Source: Nitrososphaeraceae archaeon
GTDB lineage: Archaea; Thermoproteota; Nitrososphaeria; Nitrososphaerales; Nitrososphaeraceae
Direction of reading: 5' to 3'
Assembly: GCA_016782225.1 (NCBI GenBank)
Contig: JADDOW010000009.1
Location: forward strand, 1 to 53,985
DNA length: 53,985 bases
A program made the position numbers and the translations under genes. Shown here piece after piece: positions 10,201 through 18,948 of this stretch (position 1 is the stretch's first letter; each line of letters begins with the position of its first letter). The notes under the pieces are model-generated. The model had not been told where the DNA came from, searched no databases, and was given only the letters and a program-made list of their open reading frames with translations.

Positions 10201-10382
10201 GGATACGGATAGGCCACTGTGATAAAGAATTTCTTCTTAGAGTATTCAACATCCGAATTGTTTGTTTTGTTATCACCCCAAAAACTCAACCATTTCTTTT
10301 CAACCATATGCCAAAAATTTTCACTATTGTTATCATAGCCATTATTCTTTGAGGTATCACCAGCATCAAATCCTGATAACAT
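7206..10382 (-). CDS. leuS: Leucyl-tRNA synthetase, archaeal/eukaryal type
   Basis: This 1058-aa class Ia synthetase has the HIGH signature as PQHIGHGRTY (about residue 62) and KMSKS as DGKKMSKSMGNI (about 690). Between them is the large CP1 editing insertion, which includes the conserved LRPETIFGTTNLW segment, and the C-terminal anticodon-binding region follows. The length fits archaeal LeuRS (about 950-1060 aa) rather than the shorter bacterial form. It charges tRNA-Leu in the cytosol and edits mischarged products. The ATG at 10382 leaves a short acidic N-terminus before the core. mqnD follows upstream on the same strand, 127 bp away. Confidence 0.97.
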   Translation of the reverse strand: MLSGFDAGDTSKNNGYDNNSENFWHMVEKKWLSFWGDNKTNNSDVEYSKKKFFITVAYPYPNSPQHIGHGRTYTLADVHARYHKLKGFNVLFPMGFHYTGTPILGMSKRVQSGDIEIIDNFKNIYGIDENTIHSFVNPLNIAKYFHNEIKLGMIEMGYSIDWRREFTTIDALYKKFISWQFKTLREIGVIEQGSHPVGWCPNDENPVSQHDTLGDIEPSFTEYVLIKFQLSDEEMFMPVATLRPETIFGTTNLWINPEETYFKVQVNNIETWLLSESASKKLGFQNFNITILSEIRGSDMIGRHIRNPLTNSMIPILPASFVTVEEGSGIVMSVPAHAPFDLQALIDIKKTDNALLDKIDVGEIEPITIIDSPYDKIKPHFKQSSESKYESQSSIIPSQVFVNKYSIKDQNDPNLERATSELYNLEFYGGKMNDLTPISGTSVSTAKEKVKQMLLGSNKSIIFYELTNHPVFCRCGSMCYVKILNNQWFLNYGNKEWKALASKCLHQMDIIPNEIIGEFENVFEWLRERACARKSGLGTILPWDKDWIVESLSDSVIYMIYYIIAKYVNTKDLENYESFIDESFFDYVLYNKKDKYFGKIKDDGSIVTSSDDMFKKSNNNEKAYLESFLKISNEIKKEFEYYYPLDSRHSGRDLIPNHLSFFIFNHAILFDPKVWPKQIVVNGSVLMDGKKMSKSMGNIIPLRSAIKQFSADSIRVAMLVLGELLQDVDFSFSVLKGIYTKLNDVYTFYCTFYDDNKSFIENMVDNDDKKNSLDSVNLGLEDQWLLRRIKYYIKEISNSFDRLKIREALNTALYLMDKDFDWYEKRKYAKIGRLYQNETDVFIIHQFLTKRIKLLSPFCPFLSEEIWHKYGNDNSIFNSSWPSIEGELINDSVYEENEIFISNIINDLNKIIKVTKNISINKVFIYLSSEDKNHLYYEILNILINRNINKNFGEVMRALLSNSNKDIKKQNFIKNNTDFIKKTLDDILSLAPVDRERRFNIGRFDELEPLYDAVSLLSKEYNVSPENILIYRERQKEIIDPANKAKFSRPFKPAIFIQ

Positions 10383-10509
10383 TAACTTTAATCAAATAAT
10401 TATGCGGTTTATTTAGTTTATCGATGATTTTACGGCAAACATACTAAAATTAGGGCTATCCAATTCTTTTACAGAAAAGCCAAAAGCAATATTTGAAAAT
10501 TTGCAGCAT

Positions 10510-11358
10510 TTAGTAGGAGCTGCTGTACCTTATTTCGGGGATTTTAACAGAAATGCCATTTGTTTTTGCCAATTGGAACAATGTGGAAATAGAGTTTTTT
10601 CCCTCTTCCCCCATATCAATTGTAAAGTCATTGACATACATTTTAATAAATTTTGAAAGCGTGTTTTTTGATGTATTTCTTCCATATTTAGTTGAAAAAT
10701 CAACTGCTTTATCCAAATTTTCCAAACTGTATCTAATAGAATTTTTTAATATGTTGTCAAATTCAACTATTTGACGATAACTAAGGTGCTTTGTACTGGC
10801 AACATTTATTCCCAATGGAACTGGCAAACCATTAGTTTTTTTATTCCACCAAATACCCAAATCAAATATTTTGTTTAAATTCAATTCAGAAAACGTTATT
10901 TGAGATTCATGAATTATTAACCCATAATCAACCTTATCAAACAACACCGCATCTGGAATCTCACTAAAAAGCATCTGCTGGCAGTTTAGTTTACCAAAAG
11001 CTATTGACATTAATAGATAGGCGGATGTCATTGTCCCGGGTATTCCAATTAGTCCCTCTTTTATTTTATCAATAGAATGGTTTTTAGACACGATTATCGG
11101 CCCATAGTTAATGCCGAAGCTTCCTCCACTATTTAATATCACATAATCAGATAGGTATGCATAGGCATGGGCTGAAATAGCAGTTATTTCCAGCTCATGA
11201 TTTAATGCTTTTTCATTTAATTTTTCTATATCCTCTACAACATGTTCGATTTGAAACCCACCTGTAGAAACTAAACCGGATTCTATACCATAGAACATAA
11301 ACGCATCATCAGCATCAGGTGTGTGCCCTACTCTTATTTTTATAGGCATTATATACAT
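10510..11358 (-). CDS. mqnD: 1,4-dihydroxy-6-naphthoate synthase (futalosine menaquinone pathway)
   Basis: The 282-aa product opens with IRVGHTPDADDAFMFYGI, the hallmark N-terminus of MqnD (SPDxDD/TPDADD). It also has the two-lobed periplasmic-binding-protein fold with GIPGTMTSAYLLM and the central DYGLIIHESQ strand. MqnD opens the cyclic dehypoxanthine futalosine ring to yield 1,4-dihydroxy-6-naphthoate. mqnE and mqnC lie 3.5-6 kb downstream in this window. The start could be the annotated ATG or MPIKIR three codons later, which fits the family better. MqnA is a close relative, but the TPDADD signature favours MqnD. Confidence 0.88.
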   Translation of the reverse strand: MYIMPIKIRVGHTPDADDAFMFYGIESGLVSTGGFQIEHVVEDIEKLNEKALNHELEITAISAHAYAYLSDYVILNSGGSFGINYGPIIVSKNHSIDKIKEGLIGIPGTMTSAYLLMSIAFGKLNCQQMLFSEIPDAVLFDKVDYGLIIHESQITFSELNLNKIFDLGIWWNKKTNGLPVPLGINVASTKHLSYRQIVEFDNILKNSIRYSLENLDKAVDFSTKYGRNTSKNTLSKFIKMYVNDFTIDMGEEGKNSISTLFQLAKTNGISVKIPEIRYSSSY

Positions 11359-11484
11359 TTTTTTAGTATGTCTATGTTAATTATAAAAGTTAAAAAACCC
11401 ATAATTCCTGTATCACTCAAATAAAAAAACCAAATAGAGGATATGCGCATTCTAAACATGGATACATGTTTAGATAATTAACAA

Positions 11485-11500
11485 GGAACGTTTAATAATC
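11485..11500 (+). promoter_or_regulatory. Possible TATA box of the EF-2 gene
   Basis: The stretch around GTTTAATAATCC is an AT-rich archaeal TATA-like element about 30 nt before the ATG at 11527. This spacing would give a nearly leaderless transcript. Judged by eye only. Confidence 0.35.
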
Positions 11501-11526
11501 CTAAAAAAACTTTTTTGATTTATACC

Positions 11527-13731
11527 ATGCCGAAATTTAAATCGACACAGGATATTATTAGGATTATTGGAAACAGAGACCAAATTAGGAATTTTGGTGT
11601 AATCGCTCACGTTGATCATGGTAAAACCACCATGAGTGACAGCCTATTGGCCGCATCTGGAATCATTTCCCCCAGTGTAGCAGGACAAGCCCTTGCCCTT
11701 GATTCTATGAAACTTGAACAAAACAGGCAGATGACAATTAGAGGGGCAAACGTCACTTTATTTTATGAAAGCGATGAAGGTAAGGAATATGTTATAAATA
11801 TGATAGATACCCCCGGTCACATTGATTTCACAGGACGAGTGACCAGAGCTTTAAGAGCCATTGATGGAGTAGTTGTTGTTTCTGATTCAGTTGAGGGAAT
11901 CATGACCCAGACAGAAACAGTTACACGCCAAGCTTTAGAAGAAAGAGTTAGACCTGTTTTATACATTAACAAGATTGACAGATTGGTAAAAGAACTGAGA
12001 TTAGATCCGGTAGCGATGCAAAAATGGCTATCCAATATTATTGCCGAGTTCAACAGATTAGTTGATTTATACGCAGAACCTGAGATAAAGGAAAAATGGA
12101 AAGTAAGTATTCAGGGTAATACTGTTGCCTTTGGTTCAGCCAAAGATAGATGGGGATTTAATTTTCATGTTGCCCAAACAAAAGGTATAAGCTTCAAAAA
12201 TGTTTACGATGCATATACATCAACTGACACCAATGCGATAAAGAAATTGGCTGAAAGGGCACCCTTGCATGATGCAGTTTTAGGTATGGTTGTACAACAT
12301 CACCCTCCGCCTCATGTAGCTCAAAAGTATAGGATACCAAAGATATGGCCAGGTGATTTGGATTCAGATATTGGAAAGGCTCTGATAAATTGCGACGAGA
12401 AAGGCCCTGCATTGATGATGGTAACTACGATAAATGTTGACCCCCAGGCAGGAAGGGTTGCAACTGGTAGGCTATTTTCGGGTACGATTAAGGATGGTGA
12501 TGAAGTGTACCTAATAGATTCCAAGAGGGTAGGAAAGGTTCAATCTGTAAATATCTATATGGGCAATACTCGTGAAGTGGTAAGTGTCTTGCCATGTGGT
12601 AATATTCCTGCATTACTTGGGCTTGATTATGCCGTGGCAGGAGAAACGATATCGACGGTCAAAAAGGTTAACCCATTTGAATCCATCAAATATGTTTCTG
12701 AGCCAGTGGTTACAATTGCAGTTGAGCCAAAACATCCCAAAGATCTTCCAAAGCTTGTAGAAGCATTGCGAAGGATTACAGTAGAAGACCCCAATCTCAT
12801 CGTAAAGATAAATGAAGAGTCTGGAGAAACGTTGATGGCAGGAATGGGTGTACTGCATCTTGAAATTGCGTCTTCCCTATTGCAGGAAGCCGGTTTGGAT
12901 GTCAAAACTACTCAGCCCTTAATCAACTACAGAGAAACAATAAAAGGAAGGACAGGGCCCCTTATGAGCAAATCCCCGAACAAACACAATAAAATTTTCA
13001 TGAGAGCAGAACCATTAAGTGAAGAAGTTATTGAAATGATAAAATCTGGCAAAATAAGAGAAGACATGGATAAGAAAGAATTATCAAGATTATTACGAGA
13101 AAAAGGCTGGAGTACTGATGATGCAAGAAGTGTAGTAACAGTAGACAGAAGTGGCAATATGCTATCAGATGAAACAAAGGGTGTTCAGTTTGTCCAAGAA
13201 TCCATGGATTCTATAAAGTCTGGTTTTGATGACGTTATACATTCTGGACCAATAGCTCAAGAAGCTGTGAGAGGCCTGCGTTTTGTTCTGCATCACTTTG
13301 TACCCCACGAGGACCCGGCACACAGAGGACTTGCGCAATTGATGCCTGCCACAAGAAGAGCCCTGCTTGGTTGCATGCTAATGGCCGACCCAGTTTTACT
13401 AGAACCAATATTAGGCATAGAGGTAAAGTGTCCCCAGGAACAAATTGGCACTGTGGCCGGAATACTTTCCAGTAAAAGAGGCAAATTGTTAAATGTTGAT
13501 CAAAAAGGAATAATTGCAATCATGCTTGGTGAGGTACCAGCCTCTGAAACTTTTGATCTTTCAGAATTAATGAGAGGTGGTACAGCTGGTAAAGCTATGT
13601 GGAGCACGTATTTTAAAACATGGCAACCCATACCTCAATCAGTTTTTAAAACCATAGTTGCTGATATAAGGAAAAGAAAAGGATTAAACCCAGAGCCCCC
13701 AAAACCTGATGAATTTATAGACAAGGAATAA
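11527..13731 (+). CDS. fusA: Translation elongation factor EF-2
   Basis: This GTPase of about 734 aa is the archaeal/eukaryal translocase. The G1 motif is AHVDHGKTT, G3 is DTPGHIDF and G4 is NKID, all in the first 150 residues. Domains II-V follow. The domain IV tip carries DPAHRGLAQLMPATRRA, whose His corresponds to the residue modified to diphthamide in archaea and eukaryotes. A TTG four codons upstream (11515) is open, but the ATG at 11527 (MPKFKST) matches the family N-terminus, so I chose it. It moves tRNA-mRNA on the ribosome. It is monocistronic between divergent mqnD and a convergent membrane-protein gene. Confidence 0.97.
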   Translation: MPKFKSTQDIIRIIGNRDQIRNFGVIAHVDHGKTTMSDSLLAASGIISPSVAGQALALDSMKLEQNRQMTIRGANVTLFYESDEGKEYVINMIDTPGHIDFTGRVTRALRAIDGVVVVSDSVEGIMTQTETVTRQALEERVRPVLYINKIDRLVKELRLDPVAMQKWLSNIIAEFNRLVDLYAEPEIKEKWKVSIQGNTVAFGSAKDRWGFNFHVAQTKGISFKNVYDAYTSTDTNAIKKLAERAPLHDAVLGMVVQHHPPPHVAQKYRIPKIWPGDLDSDIGKALINCDEKGPALMMVTTINVDPQAGRVATGRLFSGTIKDGDEVYLIDSKRVGKVQSVNIYMGNTREVVSVLPCGNIPALLGLDYAVAGETISTVKKVNPFESIKYVSEPVVTIAVEPKHPKDLPKLVEALRRITVEDPNLIVKINEESGETLMAGMGVLHLEIASSLLQEAGLDVKTTQPLINYRETIKGRTGPLMSKSPNKHNKIFMRAEPLSEEVIEMIKSGKIREDMDKKELSRLLREKGWSTDDARSVVTVDRSGNMLSDETKGVQFVQESMDSIKSGFDDVIHSGPIAQEAVRGLRFVLHHFVPHEDPAHRGLAQLMPATRRALLGCMLMADPVLLEPILGIEVKCPQEQIGTVAGILSSKRGKLLNVDQKGIIAIMLGEVPASETFDLSELMRGGTAGKAMWSTYFKTWQPIPQSVFKTIVADIRKRKGLNPEPPKPDEFIDKE

Positions 13732-13748
13732 CCACCCCACTTCTATTT

Positions 13749-14723
13749 CTATTTTATTTTGCAAGACTCCAAATAATTTTTCTGCAATAACTTAGCCATA
13801 TATACGACCGAAAGCACTAACAAAGGTATACTTATAAAAACAAATATTATTTGATATACGCTTAAAAATGAAAATGTGATTAAGGAACTGATTCCTGCCA
13901 ACGAGTAAAAGAAACTTCCAGCACATGTTGGGCAACCGATAAACAAACCCGAAGTCATGCCAAATATGCTGAAAAAATTTCTTTTAGACAGATTCAATTT
14001 TTTTATTTGCCTAATAAGATAAATATTAAAAGTTATGTTGAAACCAACTAAAATAGAAATAACAACACCCAAAAGAAAATTGATTGGAATTAAGAGAATA
14101 GAAAAAGTACTGTTGATTGATAGTATTAACATTGGGACATAGCCTATAGAATTGCAGCAAATTATTAGATTGTATTTAGGATAAACATGATTTGTCAGGC
14201 CTTGAGAATCATTTTCATTATGTCCGTTGTTTGAATTATCATGTAGGGTAGAATTTGCGGAATGTGTGTCATTAGTCAATGTTTTTGGAAATAACGAAAA
14301 TACGGTGCCATCAGTATTAAAGAAAATAAAAATATTTGACAGAAAAGCAAAAAAAACAAAATAAATGATCGTCATAAAAAGAAAAAGCATTTTATTTTTT
14401 TTTGATTTAATGGCATATTGAACATGATACATTAATGTTGAAGGATTTGACTCACTGGTTTTTCTTGGGAAAAAGGCCTTCTTTATGCCTATAAGGAAAA
14501 CAGAAAGAAAAACAAAAAAAGAAATAAAAACTGACAAGGCAAAATTGTAAAGAGTTTGGTTTATATATACTGCATTTTCCGGAGCAGTATTTTTGGAATA
14601 TATATAAAAAATAAGAAATAAAGAGATGCCACTTAGCACAGAAAGGTAAAGTCCTTTTCTATGGCCTAAAGAAGGTGATCTTTTATTTTTATTGTCCAAT
14701 AATAGACAACAAATAAATAGCAA
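13749..14723 (-). CDS. Polytopic membrane protein with a GCPTCAG motif, unknown function
   Basis: The 324-aa product has about seven predicted membrane segments. The next-to-last one is preceded by MTSGLFIGCPTCAGSFFYSL (about residues 258-277), a CxxC pair set in small residues at a helix end. A long hydrophilic Asn/His/Ser-rich loop (about residues 145-180, including DTHSANST and NNGHNENDS) lies mid-protein. The CPTC pair suggests metal or thiol-disulfide chemistry at the membrane, but I recognise no characterised family. It ends 17 bp from the EF-2 stop (convergent) and lies just downstream of mqnE on the same strand, 97 bp away, so cotranscription with mqnE is possible. Confidence 0.65.
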   Translation of the reverse strand: MLFICCLLLDNKNKRSPSLGHRKGLYLSVLSGISLFLIFYIYSKNTAPENAVYINQTLYNFALSVFISFFVFLSVFLIGIKKAFFPRKTSESNPSTLMYHVQYAIKSKKNKMLFLFMTIIYFVFFAFLSNIFIFFNTDGTVFSLFPKTLTNDTHSANSTLHDNSNNGHNENDSQGLTNHVYPKYNLIICCNSIGYVPMLILSINSTFSILLIPINFLLGVVISILVGFNITFNIYLIRQIKKLNLSKRNFFSIFGMTSGLFIGCPTCAGSFFYSLAGISSLITFSFLSVYQIIFVFISIPLLVLSVVYMAKLLQKNYLESCKIK

Positions 14724-14820
14724 AATATTAGTTTTTAACTATAAATAAATCAACAAAATAAAGTATTTAATAACAAAATAATACAAAAAAAGAAAAATTA
14801 TTTATGTTCTTACATGTATG

Positions 14821-15915
14821 TTAATTAATAACATTAAAAAATGTATCTCTTTGTACGGGGTTTCTACCTATCTCGTTGATTAAAAACTTTAATTCGTTTG
14901 CCGAGGTATGGTTTGCTTTACCCGCAGCCCTAAAGATCTCTTCGGAAAAGGCTGTTCCAACCAAATCATTGCCACCATAACAAAGCGCCACCTGTGCTAA
15001 TTTTTTTCCCAAGGCCACCCAATAGACTGAAACATTTTTTAAAGACCTATATAGTAACAGTCTTGATACCGCAATTACTCTTAAATCATAGGTAGATGGA
15101 CTCTCTGAAATGACAGTATGCTGTTTCTCTAACTCGGTATTTTCCAAACTAAACTTCAAAGGAATAAAGGTAGTAAAACCGTTAGTTTTTTTATTTAGCT
15201 CCCGTAATTTTATTAGATGATCTATTATATCTTCAGGTTTTTCAATGTGCCCAAATAGCATCGTACAATTGCCTTTTAAACCAATTTTATGGGCCTGGTA
15301 TACAGTATCTAGCCATTCATCTCCAGAGCATTTTCCTAGGACAATTTTGTCGCGGGTTTGCTTATTGAAAATTTCAGCGCCTCCACCAGGAAGAGCATCT
15401 AACCCTGCATCTTTTAGTCGTTGAAGCACCTCTTTTATGGAATTACGGGTTACTTTAGAAATGAAGAATATTTCTGCAGGTGTTAACGCTTTGATTATGA
15501 CCTTTGGAAACTTTAGTTTTATCGATCTAAACATATTTTCATAATATTCAATACCAAGTTTTGCGTGAAACCCTCCTACTATATGCAACTCTGTAGCCCC
15601 TAAATCACTTACTGCAATTTCGGCTCTTTGAACAATTTGTGTAGGAGTCAATGTATATGCATCATCATCTTTTTCCTTTCTATAAAATGCACATAGCTGA
15701 CAACTTGCAACACAGATGTTTGTATAATTCAAATAATAAGAGGAAACAAAACTCACGTTATCGCCAACCAATTCTTTTCTTATTCTATCTGCTGCTGCCC
15801 CCAGTAAGAATAGGTTTTCGTCGTTTATCAATTCCAATCCATCATTAAAATTTAATTCCTCACCGGAGAGAACTTTTTCTAGCGATGAAGTGGGTTTGAT
15901 AATAGTTTTAGACAA
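14821..15915 (-). CDS. mqnE: Aminofutalosine synthase, radical SAM (menaquinone biosynthesis)
   Basis: The 364-aa radical SAM protein has its cluster motif as CVASCQLCAFYR (CxxxCxxC, about residues 70-77) after YLNYTNICV, then LHIVGGFHAKLG and LPGGGAEIF, all typical of MqnE/MqnC/CofH relatives. MqnE joins the enolpyruvyl-benzoate product of MqnA to SAM to give aminofutalosine. MqnE is preferred over MqnC because of the GGFHAKL signature and because the second paralogue next door fits MqnC better. It is divergent from mqnC with a 102-bp shared upstream region, so both may be controlled from it. Confidence 0.82.
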   Translation of the reverse strand: MSKTIIKPTSSLEKVLSGEELNFNDGLELINDENLFLLGAAADRIRKELVGDNVSFVSSYYLNYTNICVASCQLCAFYRKEKDDDAYTLTPTQIVQRAEIAVSDLGATELHIVGGFHAKLGIEYYENMFRSIKLKFPKVIIKALTPAEIFFISKVTRNSIKEVLQRLKDAGLDALPGGGAEIFNKQTRDKIVLGKCSGDEWLDTVYQAHKIGLKGNCTMLFGHIEKPEDIIDHLIKLRELNKKTNGFTTFIPLKFSLENTELEKQHTVISESPSTYDLRVIAVSRLLLYRSLKNVSVYWVALGKKLAQVALCYGGNDLVGTAFSEEIFRAAGKANHTSANELKFLINEIGRNPVQRDTFFNVIN

Positions 15916-16017
15916 TTAATTATCTGAATACTTTAAAAAATATAAGTGCTTTTAAACGGTTTTTTCTTTTTATGGTGGTGGTTATAAAACACACTAAATC
16001 AAAGAATAAATTATACC
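15916..16017. promoter_or_regulatory. Divergent promoter region of mqnE and mqnC
   Basis: This 102-bp AT-rich gap separates the starts of the two divergently transcribed radical SAM genes, so it must hold both promoters. It contains TATA-like stretches (near TTTAAAAAATATAAG at about 15930 on one side and near AAAGAATAAATTATA at 15999 on the other). The exact elements are not resolved by eye. Confidence 0.45.
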
Positions 16018-17166
16018 ATGATTAAGTTTAATTGTTCTTTGCAAAATATCCAATTTATTGATAATTATTCAAAAAACACTGATCTTGTCAATATAATAAA
16101 TAAGATCATCTTACAAAATGATGTACAACTCAATGATGTGATTAGCCTTTTAGAGACAAAGGACATACAACATCTTGGATTAGTAAGCAACTACCTTAGA
16201 GAAATTCAGTTTGGAAAAACTGTAACTTTCATCAATAACTTGATACTTAATTATACCAATGTGTGTATTACCAATTGCAAATTTTGCGCCTTTTATAGGC
16301 CCCCAAATCACCAAGAGTCATACACAGTATCACAGGACGAAATATTAAAGAGAATCATCTTTGCAAAGTCAAATTTTAACATAAAACAAGTGTTATTCCA
16401 GGGTGGCCATAACCCAAAGTTAAATATCGAATATTTTGAGGAAATTTTTAAAACAATAAGCCTGAAATGCCCCGATGTAGCCATTCATGGATTATCCGCA
16501 TCAGAAATAGACATGATTTCAAAGGTAAGCAGATCAAGTACCAAGGAAGTTTTGCAGAGATTGAAAAAAGCAGGATTAGCCTCCCTACCAGGTGCAGGGG
16601 CTGAAATTCTAGACGATGAAGTGAAAGATATCATCAGTCCGTTAAAGATATCCAGTGATACATGGTTAAGGATAATGGAAGAGGCCCATCTTTTGGGTAT
16701 AAAATCTTCTGCTACAATGATGTATGGAACCGTAGAATCAACTGAACAAAGAGCAAGACATTTAATGAAAATCCTAAGCTTACAGAGAAAAACAAATGGC
16801 TTTATGGCATTCATACCATGGAGTTTTGAACCAAACAAAACTGAAATGCAAGACAAAGGGTTGGTAAAGTTTCCTCTTGGAGGTTTTGAACTATTAAAAA
16901 TGATATCCGTATCTAGAATAATATTCCATGGCCTAATAGATCATTTACAATCATCTTGGCTAACAAATGGTGTTGGTATGGCGCAGCTAGCAATATTCCA
17001 TGGTTCAGACGATTTTGGTGGGACTTTAATTGGAGAGGAGGTAGTTAGTGCAACAGGGGCCCGCTCTACCGAACTGTTAGCTGGAAACATCATAAATTCT
17101 ATCAAAGCAATGAAGTTCACACCCGCCGAAAGAAATAACAATTACGAAATTATAAAATACTACTGA
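16018..17166 (+). CDS. mqnC: Cyclic dehypoxanthine futalosine synthase, radical SAM
   Basis: The 382-aa radical SAM protein has CITNCKFCAFYR (CxxxCxxC, about residues 82-89), QGGHNPKLNIEYF, LPGAGAEIL and the C-terminal IGEEVVSATGA segment. MqnC cyclises dehypoxanthine futalosine in the futalosine menaquinone route; the QGGHNP motif is typical of MqnC, in contrast to GGFHAKL in MqnE. With mqnD and mqnE it gives three dedicated steps of the pathway in this window. mqnA and mqnB are not seen here. Start ATG at 16018. A family mix-up between MqnC and MqnE is the main risk. Confidence 0.82.
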   Translation: MIKFNCSLQNIQFIDNYSKNTDLVNIINKIILQNDVQLNDVISLLETKDIQHLGLVSNYLREIQFGKTVTFINNLILNYTNVCITNCKFCAFYRPPNHQESYTVSQDEILKRIIFAKSNFNIKQVLFQGGHNPKLNIEYFEEIFKTISLKCPDVAIHGLSASEIDMISKVSRSSTKEVLQRLKKAGLASLPGAGAEILDDEVKDIISPLKISSDTWLRIMEEAHLLGIKSSATMMYGTVESTEQRARHLMKILSLQRKTNGFMAFIPWSFEPNKTEMQDKGLVKFPLGGFELLKMISVSRIIFHGLIDHLQSSWLTNGVGMAQLAIFHGSDDFGGTLIGEEVVSATGARSTELLAGNIINSIKAMKFTPAERNNNYEIIKYY

Positions 17167-17435
17167 CTATATTAAAGCAATAATCATTTTAATATCATGG
17201 TTTATTTAATATATTTTCCTCAATAAAGGGTATTTAGACAGTTAATGTAAACTTAGATTTGTCATATCAATTTAAAGTAAAAATGTACCAAAAAAACATT
17301 GATTATTTCACATTATGTTCGCACTGAGAATTTAAAGAGTAGGTTCATAATTACCACCCTATAATACATAAAATTAAACTTCAGATAACAAGTTAATTGC
17401 ACCATTTATAGTGATAAAACTCAACAGTATCGTAA
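17167..17435. other. Intergenic region, nothing recognised
   Basis: This AT-rich gap lies between mqnC and the HMG-CoA synthase promoter. No ORF with coding character, tRNA or strong hairpin was seen. Confidence 0.5.
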
Positions 17436-17437
17436 AT

Positions 17438-17452
17438 AGGTTTATAAACATA
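17438..17452 (+). promoter_or_regulatory. TATA box for the HMG-CoA synthase gene
   Basis: GGTTTATAAACAT contains a good TTTATAAA-type box centred about 28 nt before the GTG at 17473. This is the spacing expected for transcription beginning at or next to the start codon, so the mRNA is probably leaderless, which also supports the GTG start. Confidence 0.55.
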
Positions 17453-17472
17453 TAGATATAAAATCCATAATT

Positions 17473-18870
17473 GTGCCAGTAGGTATAGATGACCTGGCTA
17501 TCTATGTTCCAAAACTTTATATCGATTACAAAGACTTTGCTGAGGCAAGAGGCATCGATCCTCAAAAATTAGAATATGGGATTGGAATAAAAAAGATGGC
17601 CTTAGCAGACGCTAATCAAGATCCCGCATGCATGGCTGCAAATGCATGTATGAGAGTAATGAAAAAAAACGATCTAAACCCACAAGATATAGGTAGAATA
17701 TATGTAGCAACAGAATCCGCTTTAGACGAATCAAAAGCTATGAATTCATTTGTAATAGGAATGCTAGAACAAGTTTACGGTGAGGATTCTTTAGAACACG
17801 CAGGTGGAATAGAATGCAAGTTTGCCTGTGTGAGTGGCTCCTATGCACTCTATGACAATGCAAATTGGATCAGGGCGGGTGAAAATAGCGATAAATCCGC
17901 AATAGTCATAGTAAGCGATATTGCTAAATACGACATTGGTTCAGCCGGGGAGTACACTCAAGGAGCCGGTGCTGTAGCTTTGCTTATCAAAAACAATCCT
18001 CGCTTATTGGCCTTTGATGAAAAGGTGACATCAACAATAATAAAGAACGAATATGATTTTTATAGGCCTTTTGGAAAGGAAACCCCTCTTGTAAATGGAG
18101 TTTATTCAAATTTACTTTATCTAATCCAGGTAAGAAAAGCACTTGAAGCGTATAAGGAAAAGGCAATAAAACAAGGCTACATAAAACTCAAGGAAGGGGA
18201 GTCCATTACTGATCATATAGACTACATTAATGTGCATCTACCATATAGGAAAATGGGTGAAAAAGCTTTAGCCTATTTATTAAGACATGAATGGAGACAT
18301 CTACCTCGATGGAGAGACATAACTGCATATATTAATTTGGATGAGCCCATCCCAAAGGATCCAAGAGGGACCATTGAGTCATTACTGGCTGACACAGAAT
18401 TTATGAAAGCAGATGAAAGGTTCAGAAGGGAATTCATGAAATCACCTTATTATAGAGAAGTTTTTGACAAAAAAATGGCTTCATCATTGGAGGCTTCTGC
18501 GATAATTGGAAACCTTTACACCGCATCAATGTATATGGGCCTTAGAAGCTTGGTTGAATTTGAATACAATAAAGGAATGGATCTTTGTAGTAAAAGAGTA
18601 GGGTTTGGATCTTATGGTAGCGGTTGTAGTGCCATGGTGTTCTCCGGAGTATTTCAGGAAAAATACAAAGAAATAGCAGACAAAATGAACCTGGATAAGG
18701 AAATAGGAAAGAGAACCAAAATATCAATTAACGACTACGAAAAACTACACAGCAATACTAAAAAGTTTAATGAGGCATTTTTGAATGCAGAAAATGAATT
18801 TATTTTAGTAAGCATAGGTGGAATAACAGCAGATAGGGCGGGCTTTAGGGAATATTGCTATGCAGCATAA
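17473..18870 (+). CDS. Hydroxymethylglutaryl-CoA synthase
   Basis: The 465-aa thiolase-fold enzyme has the catalytic Cys in ECKFACVSGSYAL (about residue 119), the Glu region ATESALDESKA, and His in YINVHLPYRKMGEKAL (about 256). HMG-CoA synthase condenses acetyl-CoA with acetoacetyl-CoA in the mevalonate pathway, which supplies archaeal isoprenoid lipids and the menaquinone tail. The product is longer than the roughly 350-aa euryarchaeal form. The start is GTG (VPVGIDD read as MPVGIDD), supported by the upstream TATA box at leaderless spacing. It is transcribed alone and convergent with ilvA. Confidence 0.92.
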   Translation: MPVGIDDLAIYVPKLYIDYKDFAEARGIDPQKLEYGIGIKKMALADANQDPACMAANACMRVMKKNDLNPQDIGRIYVATESALDESKAMNSFVIGMLEQVYGEDSLEHAGGIECKFACVSGSYALYDNANWIRAGENSDKSAIVIVSDIAKYDIGSAGEYTQGAGAVALLIKNNPRLLAFDEKVTSTIIKNEYDFYRPFGKETPLVNGVYSNLLYLIQVRKALEAYKEKAIKQGYIKLKEGESITDHIDYINVHLPYRKMGEKALAYLLRHEWRHLPRWRDITAYINLDEPIPKDPRGTIESLLADTEFMKADERFRREFMKSPYYREVFDKKMASSLEASAIIGNLYTASMYMGLRSLVEFEYNKGMDLCSKRVGFGSYGSGCSAMVFSGVFQEKYKEIADKMNLDKEIGKRTKISINDYEKLHSNTKKFNEAFLNAENEFILVSIGGITADRAGFREYCYAA

Positions 18871-18948
18871 AAAAACATCTTTAGGTTTGTAGAACCCAAA
18901 TTGGGTAAGCAAGATCGAGTTAAATTCAAATAGTTTAATTTGATGCAT

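Noticed and set aside
11515-11526. TTG start for EF-2
   Set aside because: The ATG at 11527 matches the family N-terminus, and the TTG adds only four residues with no ribosome-binding site.
12194-13519. Minus-strand ORFs inside the EF-2 gene
   Set aside because: They are antisense shadows of a certain gene; their translations show no family pattern.
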